Shown here: piece by piece, positions 7,277 to 14,419 of the stretch | Layout: each line of letters starts with the position of its first letter | How positions within the stretch are numbered: position 1 is the stretch's first letter | Assembly (NCBI GenBank): GCA_934668765.1 | Contig: CAKUOH010000021.1 | Span: forward strand, 1 to 38,736 | From: an uncultured Helicobacteraceae bacterium | GTDB taxonomy: Bacteria; Campylobacterota; Campylobacteria; Campylobacterales; Helicobacteraceae | DNA length: 38,736 nt | Direction of reading: 5' to 3' | Notes under the pieces: model-generated | Seen by the model: the letters and a program-made list of their open reading frames with translations, nothing else | Told to the model about the DNA's origin: nothing | Databases searched by the model: none | Made by a program: the position numbers and the translations under genes

Positions 7277-8221
7277 TTATACTTTCGCCTCTTCGCGTCT
7301 TTGCAAATATTCCCATTTCGCATCGACATCTTTTTGAATCGCTTCGATTATATGCTCATTTTCTTTTTTAAATAGATGCTTGAATCGTCCCTGTGCAGCG
7401 AGATAATCACGCACGGGCAAAATATTTTTCGGACGATAAGTTATATGCAATTCGTGCCCATCAATGATTTCAAATAGCGGAAATACAAGCGAATCCACCG
7501 CCAAATCGCTAACCTCAACGGTCTTGTCAGAATTAAACCTCCACTCAGTCGTGCAGGCACTCATCGCGTTTATAAAAGTCGGTCCGTCCGTATCAATGGC
7601 GCGTTTGATTTTTTTATTCATATCTTTCCATTTATTTGGGGCGACTTGCGCGACATAGGGCGCACCGTGCGCTGCCATAATGGATAGCAAGTCCTTTTTC
7701 TTTTCCTTTTTGCCATAGCTCACATCGCCAGCAGGAGAAGTCGAAGTGCTTGAACCTAGCGGAGTTGAGCCACTGCGCTGTCCGCCTGTGTTTGCATAGA
7801 CTTCGTTATCAAGGCAAATGTAGGTTATATCGTGTCCGCGCTCAAAGCACCCGCTAATCCACTGAAATCCTATGTCATAGGTGCTTCCATCGCCACCAAA
7901 TGCGACAAATTTGGGCTTTTGTCCTGTATATCTACCCTTTCTAGCGAGTGCTTTATACATTGCCTCTGCCCCAGCCACCGCTGTGCTACCATTTTCAAAG
8001 CCGATATGAATCCAAGGCACATTCCAGCTTGTATAAGGGTATACCGCCGTTGAAACCTCCAAGCACCCTGTCGAAGTGCCAAGTAAAAGTGGCGCGTCAG
8101 TGGCATTTAGCACTTCACGCACAATCATTCCGTGCGCACAGCCCGGACAAAGTAAATGCGAACCCTCAAATCGCTCCGCCACATTTGAAAATTGCTTTAA
8201 ATTTTTAATCTCTCTTGTCAT
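7277..8221 (-). CDS. porB: Pyruvate:ferredoxin (flavodoxin) oxidoreductase beta subunit
   Basis: This 314-residue thiamine-diphosphate-binding subunit decarboxylates pyruvate to acetyl-CoA in the four-subunit Por complex. Visible features are the CPGCAHG cysteine pair near the N-terminus (iron-sulfur ligands), the TPP/Mg motif GDGSTYDIG, and the downstream NEVYANTGGQRS segment typical of PFOR beta chains. It is the last gene of a minus-strand operon ordered gamma, delta, alpha, beta, the order known from H. pylori (HP1108-HP1111). The ATG at 8221 has a GGGGGA ribosome-binding site. In H. pylori the electrons pass to flavodoxin rather than ferredoxin. The enzyme is oxygen-sensitive, which fits a microaerophile. 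Confidence 0.95.
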   Translation of the reverse strand: MTREIKNLKQFSNVAERFEGSHLLCPGCAHGMIVREVLNATDAPLLLGTSTGCLEVSTAVYPYTSWNVPWIHIGFENGSTAVAGAEAMYKALARKGRYTGQKPKFVAFGGDGSTYDIGFQWISGCFERGHDITYICLDNEVYANTGGQRSGSTPLGSSTSTSPAGDVSYGKKEKKKDLLSIMAAHGAPYVAQVAPNKWKDMNKKIKRAIDTDGPTFINAMSACTTEWRFNSDKTVEVSDLAVDSLVFPLFEIIDGHELHITYRPKNILPVRDYLAAQGRFKHLFKKENEHIIEAIQKDVDAKWEYLQRREEAKV

Positions 8222-8232
8222 TTTATCCCCCT

Positions 8233-9456
8233 TTAATTAAATCCCATTTTTTTGCCACGAAGCCCGATAAATTGCTGTGTTGGGTGCGTTAGCTTTCCTG
8301 CCTTTGCATTTGCGCTTAATTCACTATACACTTCCTGCAAATGCTTTTGCGTCAAATCCCTGCCACCAAGTCCATAGATATAGTTTGAAATAATGGGGCG
8401 TTTGCTAGAATCCGCACCATAAACTGCCGCTGAAACTTCATTAAATAGCATTCCCATTGCACCAGCAGGGAGACTTCTATCTAGCACAGCGATTGCCTTT
8501 GCATTTTTTAGCACATTGCCTAGCTCAGTATATGGGAAAGGGCGCAGAGTGCGAATCGAAGCCACGCCTGTCTTAAGCCCATTTTTTCGCATAATGCCAC
8601 TTGCTACACGCGCAGATTCGACACTTGTCCCTAACGCTACAATGATTAGCTCTGCGTCATCGCAGTCATAGCTTTCCACTAAATTATATTTGCGCCCTGT
8701 GAGTTTCGCAAAATCCGCAAACACTTCGCTAATCACAGGTGCGGAGTTCATTATCGCATTATGCAACTGCGCTTTGTGTTCAAAATGCCAATCTTCCTCC
8801 GTCTGTGAGCCGTAAGTAACAGGCTTACTAAAATCCAACATTGCGTTATGTGGCTTGTAATCGCCTATGAATCTATATGCTTCTTCATCGCTTAATGGTG
8901 CGACATTTTGCGCGGTGTGAGAGCAGATAAATCCATCTTGATTCACAATCACAGGCACACGCACACGCAAATCTTCGGCGATTTTAAAGCCCATTAAGTT
9001 AAAGTCATAAGCCTCTTGTGGATTGTAAGTGCAGAGATTTATCCAGCCCGTATCACGGCTTAAATACATATCGCTGTGGTCGCCATTGACATTTAGCGGA
9101 GAAGCAAGAGCGCGATTTACCAAATTTAGCAAGATAGGTAATCGCATACCCGAAGCCTGATAAAGCACCTCAACCATTAGCGCGAATCCTTGCGAACTCG
9201 TAGCAGTCGCCACACGCCCACCAGCTGCCGCTGCACCCACGCACCCGCTCATCGCGGCGTGTTCGGATTCAACCATTACAAATTCGCCATCAATATAGCC
9301 ATTACTCACAAAACTACCATAATTTTGCACAATAGGCGTGGAAGGCGTGATAGGATAAGCTGCTACGACATCAATTTGCGCTTGACGCATCGCTTGAGAT
9401 GCAGCCATATTGCCGTCCCATACTTCGATTTTTTGCAAGTTCATAGTCTTTGCCAT
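8233..9456 (-). CDS. porA: Pyruvate:ferredoxin (flavodoxin) oxidoreductase alpha subunit
   Basis: The 407-residue alpha chain contains the pyrimidine-binding TPP domain in its N-terminal half, with the conserved AAYPITPSTPIVQ and VESEHAAMSGCVGAAAAGGR. A transketolase-C-like domain follows, with VALGTSVESAR and GVASIRTLRPFP. It forms the active site together with PorB. The start overlaps the last base of the delta-subunit gene, and a GGGGGC ribosome-binding site lies just upstream, indicating tight coupling. Length is typical of the split Por family. No abnormality is seen. Confidence 0.95.
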   Translation of the reverse strand: MAKTMNLQKIEVWDGNMAASQAMRQAQIDVVAAYPITPSTPIVQNYGSFVSNGYIDGEFVMVESEHAAMSGCVGAAAAGGRVATATSSQGFALMVEVLYQASGMRLPILLNLVNRALASPLNVNGDHSDMYLSRDTGWINLCTYNPQEAYDFNLMGFKIAEDLRVRVPVIVNQDGFICSHTAQNVAPLSDEEAYRFIGDYKPHNAMLDFSKPVTYGSQTEEDWHFEHKAQLHNAIMNSAPVISEVFADFAKLTGRKYNLVESYDCDDAELIIVALGTSVESARVASGIMRKNGLKTGVASIRTLRPFPYTELGNVLKNAKAIAVLDRSLPAGAMGMLFNEVSAAVYGADSSKRPIISNYIYGLGGRDLTQKHLQEVYSELSANAKAGKLTHPTQQFIGLRGKKMGFN

Positions 9457-9857
9457 TATTCGCCCCCTTTATTTTTAGCTTGTTTTTCAGGCCATTTTTT
9501 TAGCACTTCATCATTATCCTCAATGTCATTATACATTAGCAAGGATTTTGGATTGCTAGGACACACGCTTGAGCAAACACCACAACCCTTGCAATGCACA
9601 TAATCCACGCCTTGCAGTTTGTCATTTCGCGCGATAATAGAGCTATCAGGGCAATACAACCAGCAATTAAAGCAATTTATGCAATGCTCCGCGTTAAACA
9701 CGGGCTTTTCTACACGCCAATGCGCTACACTTGCGGTGTATGAGTTGTTTTGCGTGTAGTTTCTATCCTCTTGTTGTTTATTGATATTATCGCTTTCATC
9801 GGCAAATGGAAATAGCACCGAGCCGATTTCAAATTCATTCCAACCTTTATGCTCCAT
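9456..9857 (-). CDS. porD: Pyruvate:ferredoxin (flavodoxin) oxidoreductase delta subunit (2x[4Fe-4S])
   Basis: The 133-residue polyferredoxin subunit carries two CxxCxxCxxxC clusters: C59INCFNCWLYC69 followed by P, and a second in HCKGCGVCSSVCPSNP. These pass electrons from the TPP site to the external acceptor. The N-terminal 50 residues are an extension before the clusters, as in other Campylobacterota PorD. A strong GGAGG ribosome-binding site precedes the ATG. It lies 10 bases after porC and overlaps porA by one base. Confidence 0.93.
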   Translation of the reverse strand: MEHKGWNEFEIGSVLFPFADESDNINKQQEDRNYTQNNSYTASVAHWRVEKPVFNAEHCINCFNCWLYCPDSSIIARNDKLQGVDYVHCKGCGVCSSVCPSNPKSLLMYNDIEDNDEVLKKWPEKQAKNKGGE

Positions 9858-9867
9858 TTTTTCCTCC

Positions 9868-10428
9868 TTATTTCACTTCGTTATATGCGCGAGTTATCGC
9901 TTCCATATTCTTATCAATTACCGCCTGTGGCAGCTTTTTGCCAAGCACTTTCTTAAAAGATTCCTTAAAAAAGTCCAGCTCCAAGATTCCGCTAACTTTC
10001 ATCAAAGCCCCTAGCATAGGCGCATTTGGGATAGGTTTGCCAAGTGTCTCTTGTGAGATTTTTATGCAATCTAGCACAAAAATTTCTTTGCCTTTTAGCT
10101 CAGGCTTTTTAGCCACTAGCTCATCTTTGCTTAAATGCGTGGTGATAATGTATTTTGTGCTATCTTTTTCAAACTCACAAATATCGGTAATAAAAGTAAG
10201 TCCCGGGTCGATTACCAGCACGAAGTCGGGATTCATAAACTTTTCGTGATTTAAAATCGCGTTATCATCGATTCTATTATACGCTGTCATCGCCGCACCG
10301 CGTTTCGCTGAACCATAAAACGCAAAGGCTTGGACTTGTTTGCCTGTCTGTGAAATCACATCTGCCAAACCTTTCGCGCCCGTTACCGCGCCCTGTCCAG
10401 CGCGAGAATGCCATCTAATTTCTAACAT
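9868..10428 (-). CDS. porC: Pyruvate:ferredoxin (flavodoxin) oxidoreductase gamma subunit
   Basis: The frame is open from 10500, but the ATG at 10426-10428 is preferred: it has an AAGGGAGA ribosome-binding site and yields MLEIRWHSRAGQGAVTGAKG, the usual N-terminus of the family. The protein is then 186 residues, typical for the gamma subunit. The GxGGQG-like motif RAGQGAVTGAK and the YGSAKRGAAMTAYNRI segment are characteristic. It is the first gene of the por operon. Upstream lies one copy of a 33-base direct repeat (10513-10545) on the opposite strand. Confidence 0.93.
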   Translation of the reverse strand: MLEIRWHSRAGQGAVTGAKGLADVISQTGKQVQAFAFYGSAKRGAAMTAYNRIDDNAILNHEKFMNPDFVLVIDPGLTFITDICEFEKDSTKYIITTHLSKDELVAKKPELKGKEIFVLDCIKISQETLGKPIPNAPMLGALMKVSGILELDFFKESFKKVLGKKLPQAVIDKNMEAITRAYNEVK

Positions 10429-10512
10429 ATTATCTCCCTTTGAGTTGAAATTGAAATGCGATTGTATAATTTTGCCACTTAAAATTTGATTTTTAGGCAT
10501 TAAGTTTGGTGT

Positions 10513-10545
10513 GCTTTGTGTTAAAATGTCGCATTTGGAAATTTT
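10513..10545 (+). repeat. 33-base direct repeat, copy 1
   Basis: An exact match to 11389-11421, containing TTAAAATG (a possible -10 box) and ending CATTTGGAAATTTT. The two copies flank the segment holding the PH-domain gene. Confidence 0.85.
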
Positions 10546-10568
10546 GGTAGTGAATCGTGTGGCGAATT

Positions 10569-10807
10569 GTCATTGCGATGCTTTGAAAAAGCCGAAGCGT
10601 CTGTGCGAAGCACCAACCCACACTTGCAAATCCACGATTTATTTATAGATTGCCACAAAAATTCGCTACGCTCATTTTTTCGCAATGACAAATCCCACGC
10701 CATCATTGCGAGTCCTTGCGATAGCAAGGCGAAGCAATCTATTTATGATTTTTGCGGATTTATTTTTGGATTGCCACGATTTGGCAAATCCAAAATCTTG
10801 CAATGAC
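10569..10807. repeat. Cluster of four hairpin repeats in the porC/PH-gene gap
   Basis: Copies lie at 10569-10612 (degenerate), 10648-10689 (minus, AAAAAT/ATTTTT core), 10702-10740 (core CCTTGC gata GCAAGG) and 10768-10807 (minus, partly degenerate). No gene is supported in this 400-base gap. The frames that are open here are translations of repeats. Confidence 0.75.
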
Positions 10808-10834
10808 GATAAGGTATATGTGGATTGTTTTATA

Positions 10835-11272
10835 TTATTTTTGTTTTTCGTGGGTTTCTAGCCATTGTCGCCTAAATTCTAATGGCGAATCGATGAATTG
10901 TATAGGCGATGCGCTACCTGCGCCTACTATCGTTATATCGCCATAATTTAAAATCCTACCTATTATGGATTGATTTACCATTATGCTTTCAACCTTGCCA
11001 TTTAGCATTTCTATCGTTTCACGCTTGATTAGCCCATATTTTGCTATGGTAAATTTGTCTGTTATGTAAAGATCACTAGAAAAAGCATAGATGAGATTTT
11101 TGACTAGTAGCACTACTCCCACCGCCAAAACAACCGCGCCCAAAAAGCCCGATGCCAAAAATAGCACCAAACCAAATATTGCCACGAGGCTAGGCACTGC
11201 ATAAGACCAAATACTAATCTTTGCGCGATAAACCACGCTATCTCCGCCTGTTTGCTCACTATACGCTGCCAT
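10835..11272 (-). CDS. Membrane protein with bacterial PH (bPH2/DUF304-like) domain
   Basis: This 145-residue protein has two closely spaced hydrophobic segments (about residues 26-45 and 46-62), followed by a small beta-rich domain. The motif pattern is SSDLYITDKFTIAKYGLIKR, then ETIEMLNGKVESIMVNQSIIGRIL and YGDITIVG. This is the usual layout of YdbS/YdbT-type bacterial pleckstrin-homology proteins, whose cellular role is poorly defined. The ATG has an AAGGAGAA ribosome-binding site. A nine-G tract directly abuts its -10 box, so expression may switch. The gene is isolated between two 33-base direct repeats and may be a mobile or duplicated insertion. The fold assignment is good; function is unknown. 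Confidence 0.75.
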   Translation of the reverse strand: MAAYSEQTGGDSVVYRAKISIWSYAVPSLVAIFGLVLFLASGFLGAVVLAVGVVLLVKNLIYAFSSDLYITDKFTIAKYGLIKRETIEMLNGKVESIMVNQSIIGRILNYGDITIVGAGSASPIQFIDSPLEFRRQWLETHEKQK

Positions 11273-11306
11273 TTTTTCTCCTTGTAAATAAAATTTGTAA
11301 AAATGT

Positions 11307-11321
11307 ATTTTACCCCCCCCC
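11307..11321 (-). promoter_or_regulatory. Promoter with a G9 tract abutting the -10 box, upstream of the PH-domain gene
   Basis: On the minus strand nine G (11313-11321) run straight into TAAAAT (11307-11312), 34 bases before the ATG. The arrangement is the same as at 6150-6167. Confidence 0.6.
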
Positions 11322-11388
11322 TATTTTAATTTTAGCTTAAAAAAATATCTTTTTTGCAAGTTTTGACAAATTTTTAGTAACTAAATGC

Positions 11389-11421
11389 GCTTTGTGTTAA
11401 AATGTCGCATTTGGAAATTTT
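11389..11421 (+). repeat. 33-base direct repeat, copy 2 (hydrolase promoter region)
   Basis: Identical to 10513-10545. Here its TTAAAATG lies about 40 bases before the hydrolase ATG, so it is a plausible promoter. Confidence 0.85.
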
Positions 11422-11438
11422 TATGATGGAGTTTGGCA

Positions 11439-12572
11439 ATGGGCGAAAAGATTTTATGTGAATCCTGCGTTTTGGATTCAAATGGACTAGCGATTCATTA
11501 TGATATTTATTTGGATTCTGGGCTTCAATCATCGCAATATAGGGGCGTGGTGCAAATCGCACACGGAATGATAGAGCATCGCGCAAAATACAAGGCAATC
11601 GCGGAGTTTTTGGCAAAAAATGGCTTTATCGTGGCGATAAATGACCATCGCGGACACGGAGATTCGGTGAATTGTGAGCCACCATTGCAAAAATCTACGC
11701 AGGATTTAAGCAAATCTATGCAGGATTCAAAGTTAGATTCGCGCGAATCTAATATAGATTGCCACGATTCGCCTACCGACAAATCTCGCAATAACAGCGT
11801 AGATTTGCCAAAAAAAGATTCGCTCCAAAATAGCGATAAAATCTATCTTGGCGAAATGGGCGCAAACGGCTTTGAAACCGCACTAGATGATATGCACAAC
11901 CTACATTTAGCCCTAAAATCCCGCTTTAAACCCAAAAAATTTATCCTAATTGGGCATTCTATGGGCTCACTTCTATCACGCCGATTTTTGCAGGAATATG
12001 AGAGTTGCCTAGATATGCTTGTGCTTTGCGGGACGCCAAAGCCAGAGCCTTTCATCAATGTCGGCATTGCGTTTTTAAAAATCTTGCGCTTTTTTGGGCT
12101 AAAAAATATCGCAAGGGACTTTGCAAATAAATTTTCACTTCTTTCATTCAACGCAAAATACGCAAAAATCGATAATTTAGCGGACGGACAAAATAGCGGG
12201 ACATTTTGGATAAACCGCGATACTGCGGAGCTCAAACGCAAACTAGGCGATTACAAGCAGAATTTTACCTTTAGCATCGATAGCTTTATCAATCTTTTTG
12301 CGGGATTGCGCCGTGTTTTTAGCCCATATCCGCGCAAGGTAGCAAATCCTAGCTACGAATCGCGCTTACCGATTTTAATGATAAGTGGCGAAGATGACGC
12401 GTGCGGTGGCTTTGGCAAAGGTGCGATTTGCGCCTTTAAGCACATAGTGGCGCAAGGCTATGGCAACGCAAGGCTTATTCTTTACGCAAACGCCCGCCAC
12501 GAGCTATTTTTGGAGCTAAATAAAGATGAGGTTTTTAGCGATATTTTGAGTTTTATAAAGCGCAATCTATGA
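11439..12572 (+). CDS. Alpha/beta hydrolase, monoacylglycerol-lipase-like, with an inserted repeat segment
   Basis: The ATG at 11439 is chosen over TTG at 11433 because GGAG (11428-11431) is correctly spaced; this gives 377 residues. Family features are HGMIEHRAKY (oxyanion region), DHRGHGDS, the nucleophile elbow GHSMGS, the acid ISGEDDACG and the catalytic His in NARHELFLELN. Together these match lysophospholipase/monoglyceride-lipase type hydrolases. Between DHRGHGDS and GEMGANGF lies an unusual Ser/Asp/Lys-rich insert of about 55 residues. Part of it (11757-11795) is a degenerate hairpin repeat read in frame. The family cap domain begins just after, so the insert may be tolerated as a surface loop. 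The stop overlaps the ligase start (ATGA), so the two are coupled. Confidence 0.85.
   Translation: MGEKILCESCVLDSNGLAIHYDIYLDSGLQSSQYRGVVQIAHGMIEHRAKYKAIAEFLAKNGFIVAINDHRGHGDSVNCEPPLQKSTQDLSKSMQDSKLDSRESNIDCHDSPTDKSRNNSVDLPKKDSLQNSDKIYLGEMGANGFETALDDMHNLHLALKSRFKPKKFILIGHSMGSLLSRRFLQEYESCLDMLVLCGTPKPEPFINVGIAFLKILRFFGLKNIARDFANKFSLLSFNAKYAKIDNLADGQNSGTFWINRDTAELKRKLGDYKQNFTFSIDSFINLFAGLRRVFSPYPRKVANPSYESRLPILMISGEDDACGGFGKGAICAFKHIVAQGYGNARLILYANARHELFLELNKDEVFSDILSFIKRNL
11757..11795 (-). repeat. Degenerate hairpin repeat inside the hydrolase coding sequence
   Basis: On the minus strand the arms read GTTATTGCGAG and CGTGGCAATC, with a partly paired core. It lies entirely in frame within codons 107-119 of the hydrolase gene. 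Confidence 0.65.
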
Positions 12573-13423
12573 AAGCAATTTTTACGCTGTGTGTGGTTTT
12601 AGCGTGGATTTTTGCGCTTGATTTTAGGGACTCAAATCTAACTTTTAAAAATTTAGATTCGCCTGAATCTATCGCAGAAAATATCGAATCTTACGCCATA
12701 AGCGAGAAATTTGATGGCGTTCGCGGGATTTGGGACGGCAAAGAAATGTTTAGCAAAAATGGGAAAAAATTAGCGATTCCGCCTTGTTTTGCAGAAAAAC
12801 TTGCGATTTTGGAGCTAAAAGATGGCGAGTTTGTGGAGGGTGAGCTTTGGGCAGATTATGGGAAATTCGCGGAAGTTAGTAGTTTGGCTAGGCGCAAAAA
12901 TCCTACTTGCGCAGAGTTTGAGAGTGTAAAGTATTTGATTTTTAATGCGCAGTTTAATGAATCAAGCGATTTTTTGGCGAATCTATCAAAGATTCAAAGT
13001 ATTTTAGAGTCGCATAAAACGCCACAAATTAGGACAATAACACAACATAAATTTAGTAGCTCAAAAGAGTTGCAGGATTTTTTTGACGCAGTAGTCGCCA
13101 AAGGTGGCGAGGGAGTGATTTTACGCGATTCACACACTGCTTTTAAGCTAAAAGCACAGCACGATGCCGAGTGCAAAATCATTGATTACACGCGTGGTAA
13201 AGGGCGTTTGGGCGGTAAAGTAGGCGCAATTGTGTGCGAATCGTTGGCAGATAAAAATGCGGGGATTAAAAATGGCATAATCTTTCGCATAGGCAGTGGA
13301 TTGAGCGATGAAATGCGCACCAATCCGCCCAAAATAGGCACGATTATCACATATAAATTTAGTGGCGTTAGCAAAAATAGTGTGCCACTTCATACGCGAT
13401 TTTGGCGCGTGTATGGGGAGTAA
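12569..13423 (+). CDS. Exported ATP-dependent DNA ligase (LigE-type)
   Basis: The 284-residue minimal ATP-dependent DNA ligase carries motif I E46-KFDGVRGIWDG, with adenylated Lys47 and Arg52, and then the EGELW motif. GGEGVILRD and the Lys-rich ECKIIDYTRGKGRLGGKVGA region (motifs IV-V) follow, then a short OB-fold. An N-terminal hydrophobic segment (about 3-17) looks like a signal peptide. Small exported ligases of this type occur in Haemophilus, Neisseria and Campylobacter and are proposed to repair DNA in the periplasm during uptake. It overlaps the hydrolase stop by four bases. In a window that also holds two comEA-like genes, a link to natural transformation is reasonable inference. Confidence 0.85.
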   Translation: MKAIFTLCVVLAWIFALDFRDSNLTFKNLDSPESIAENIESYAISEKFDGVRGIWDGKEMFSKNGKKLAIPPCFAEKLAILELKDGEFVEGELWADYGKFAEVSSLARRKNPTCAEFESVKYLIFNAQFNESSDFLANLSKIQSILESHKTPQIRTITQHKFSSSKELQDFFDAVVAKGGEGVILRDSHTAFKLKAQHDAECKIIDYTRGKGRLGGKVGAIVCESLADKNAGIKNGIIFRIGSGLSDEMRTNPPKIGTIITYKFSGVSKNSVPLHTRFWRVYGE

Positions 13424-13631
13424 CAGCAAATCCAACCTATTTTACGAAATACCTACAAAAACTTCACAAATTTATCAAATTTGTAGATGGGTTTTTGGTT
13501 TTCGTATCAAAGATTGCTCCGCAGATGAGGCAATAAAAAAGGCTGGGATTAAACAAGTGCAAACAATTAACTATGATTTCTTTCACTCGGGTTTTTATAA
13601 TTCACAAACTATCTCTGTGCGCGGGAAATAA
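13413..13631 (+). pseudogene. Truncated TRL-like protein remnant
   Basis: The frame from ATG 13413 encodes 72 residues ending before 13631. The part ICRWVFGFRIKDCSADEAIKKAGIKQVQTINYDFF follows the rhythm of TRL-like small lipoproteins: Cys and a hydrophobic stretch, then a D-A-A-x-KAGI helix, then V/I-x-Y and a final strand. The family's signal peptide and lipobox are missing, there is no ribosome-binding site, and the start overlaps the ligase gene by 11 bases. I read it as the 3' remnant of a deleted gene; a real small protein is less likely. Confidence 0.4.
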
Positions 13632-13672
13632 AATTTAGATAGTAAAAAAGTTTAATGGCTTTGTAATTCGCA

Positions 13673-14296
13673 CTATTTTGGCGCGAATCTAAAATAAAAA
13701 ATTCCCGTCATTGCGAGGCGTTGCGACAGCAAGGGCGAAGCAATCCACAAATTTTTGTCATTGCGAGAATCGCGCAGTGATTCGTGGCAATCCAAATGTG
13801 AAAATTGTGTGTTATTTTGAGTGTTAAACCCACCCCCCTTTGTCCCCCTCCGCAAGGGAGGGGTTAGAAATTTTACGATCCCCCCGTTTTTAAGATAGCC
13901 TTTAAGCATTGCATTTAGCGATTGATTATCTGTCTTTGCCTTTTGCAAAATCGATTTTAGTGTCTCAATCGTTTTGGGTGAGACATATTCTAGTAAATCG
14001 ATAATTTCAGCGTATTTTTCTATATCATTGCGATAAAGTTTTTGCAAAATCTTTTTGCTTTTAGATTCGCTAGAAAATAGCTCTTGCTCGTAGATATTAA
14101 GTGCTTCTGCGATATATGGGAGCAAATCCGCCTTTAACTCAATGCTGCCATTTAGATAGGCATAAATGCTTGATTCACTAGGAATCTCGCTTGTTTTGGC
14201 GGCGCGGTATTCAAGCGCAATAATACGATTTGCAAGCTCACGCTTTGTCATATTTTTTGCCTTTAAGGTGGCGTTGATTTGCTCTAAAATGCTCAT
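13673..14296 (-). CDS. XRE-family helix-turn-helix regulator with repeat-derived C-terminal tail
   Basis: Residues 1-75 form an XRE/Cro-type DNA-binding domain. The MTKRELANRI helix pair and the SESSIYAYLNGS recognition region are followed by the usual hydrophobic closure, with an insertion between the two helices. Residues 75-140 are helical, perhaps for dimerisation. From about residue 140 the protein is the translation of one GC-rich repeat (13829-13863) and two hairpin repeats (13707-13794), giving a tail with no family character. The original stop was presumably lost when the repeats arrived. It diverges from the nuclease-like gene across 123 bases, so it probably represses that gene and itself. 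Confidence 0.65.
   Translation of the reverse strand: MSILEQINATLKAKNMTKRELANRIIALEYRAAKTSEIPSESSIYAYLNGSIELKADLLPYIAEALNIYEQELFSSESKSKKILQKLYRNDIEKYAEIIDLLEYVSPKTIETLKSILQKAKTDNQSLNAMLKGYLKNGGIVKFLTPPLRRGTKGGGFNTQNNTQFSHLDCHESLRDSRNDKNLWIASPLLSQRLAMTGIFYFRFAPK
13707..13794 (+). repeat. Two hairpin repeats in the 3' end of the XRE gene
   Basis: Copy 13707-13747 ends in the CGAAGCAATCC arm type. Copy 13757-13794 ends in the CGTGGCAATCC type. Both lie inside the reading frame of the regulator. Confidence 0.75.
13829..13863 (+). repeat. GC-rich repeat, copy 3
   Basis: Same orientation and structure as 5929-5963, with ACCCACCCCC followed by CCCCCTCCGCAAGGGAGGGG. It is read in frame in the XRE gene, encoding PPLRRGTKGGG. 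Confidence 0.75.
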
Positions 14297-14339
14297 AATT
14301 TTGCCTGTTTGGTGATTTACTATAAAAGCGTAATTATAA

Positions 14340-14419
14340 AATCTAAAATTAGTGATTAAAGGTAATTTAATTATAGTTAAAATATAATTTTGGACTATTT
14401 TTTAAATTAAGGGGACAAA
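14340..14419 (+). promoter_or_regulatory. Divergent promoter/operator region
   Basis: Very AT-rich DNA with the inverted repeat AAATTA ... TAATTT (about 14346-14370) and a TATAAT about 30 bases before the nuclease ATG. A GGGGA ribosome-binding site precedes 14420. It is the natural place for the XRE protein to bind; this is inferred from layout only. Confidence 0.4.

Noticed and set aside
8233..10428. 2-oxoglutarate:acceptor oxidoreductase instead of pyruvate
   Set aside because: Gene order gamma-delta-alpha-beta and the N-terminal extension of the delta subunit match the H. pylori pyruvate enzyme rather than the oor operon.
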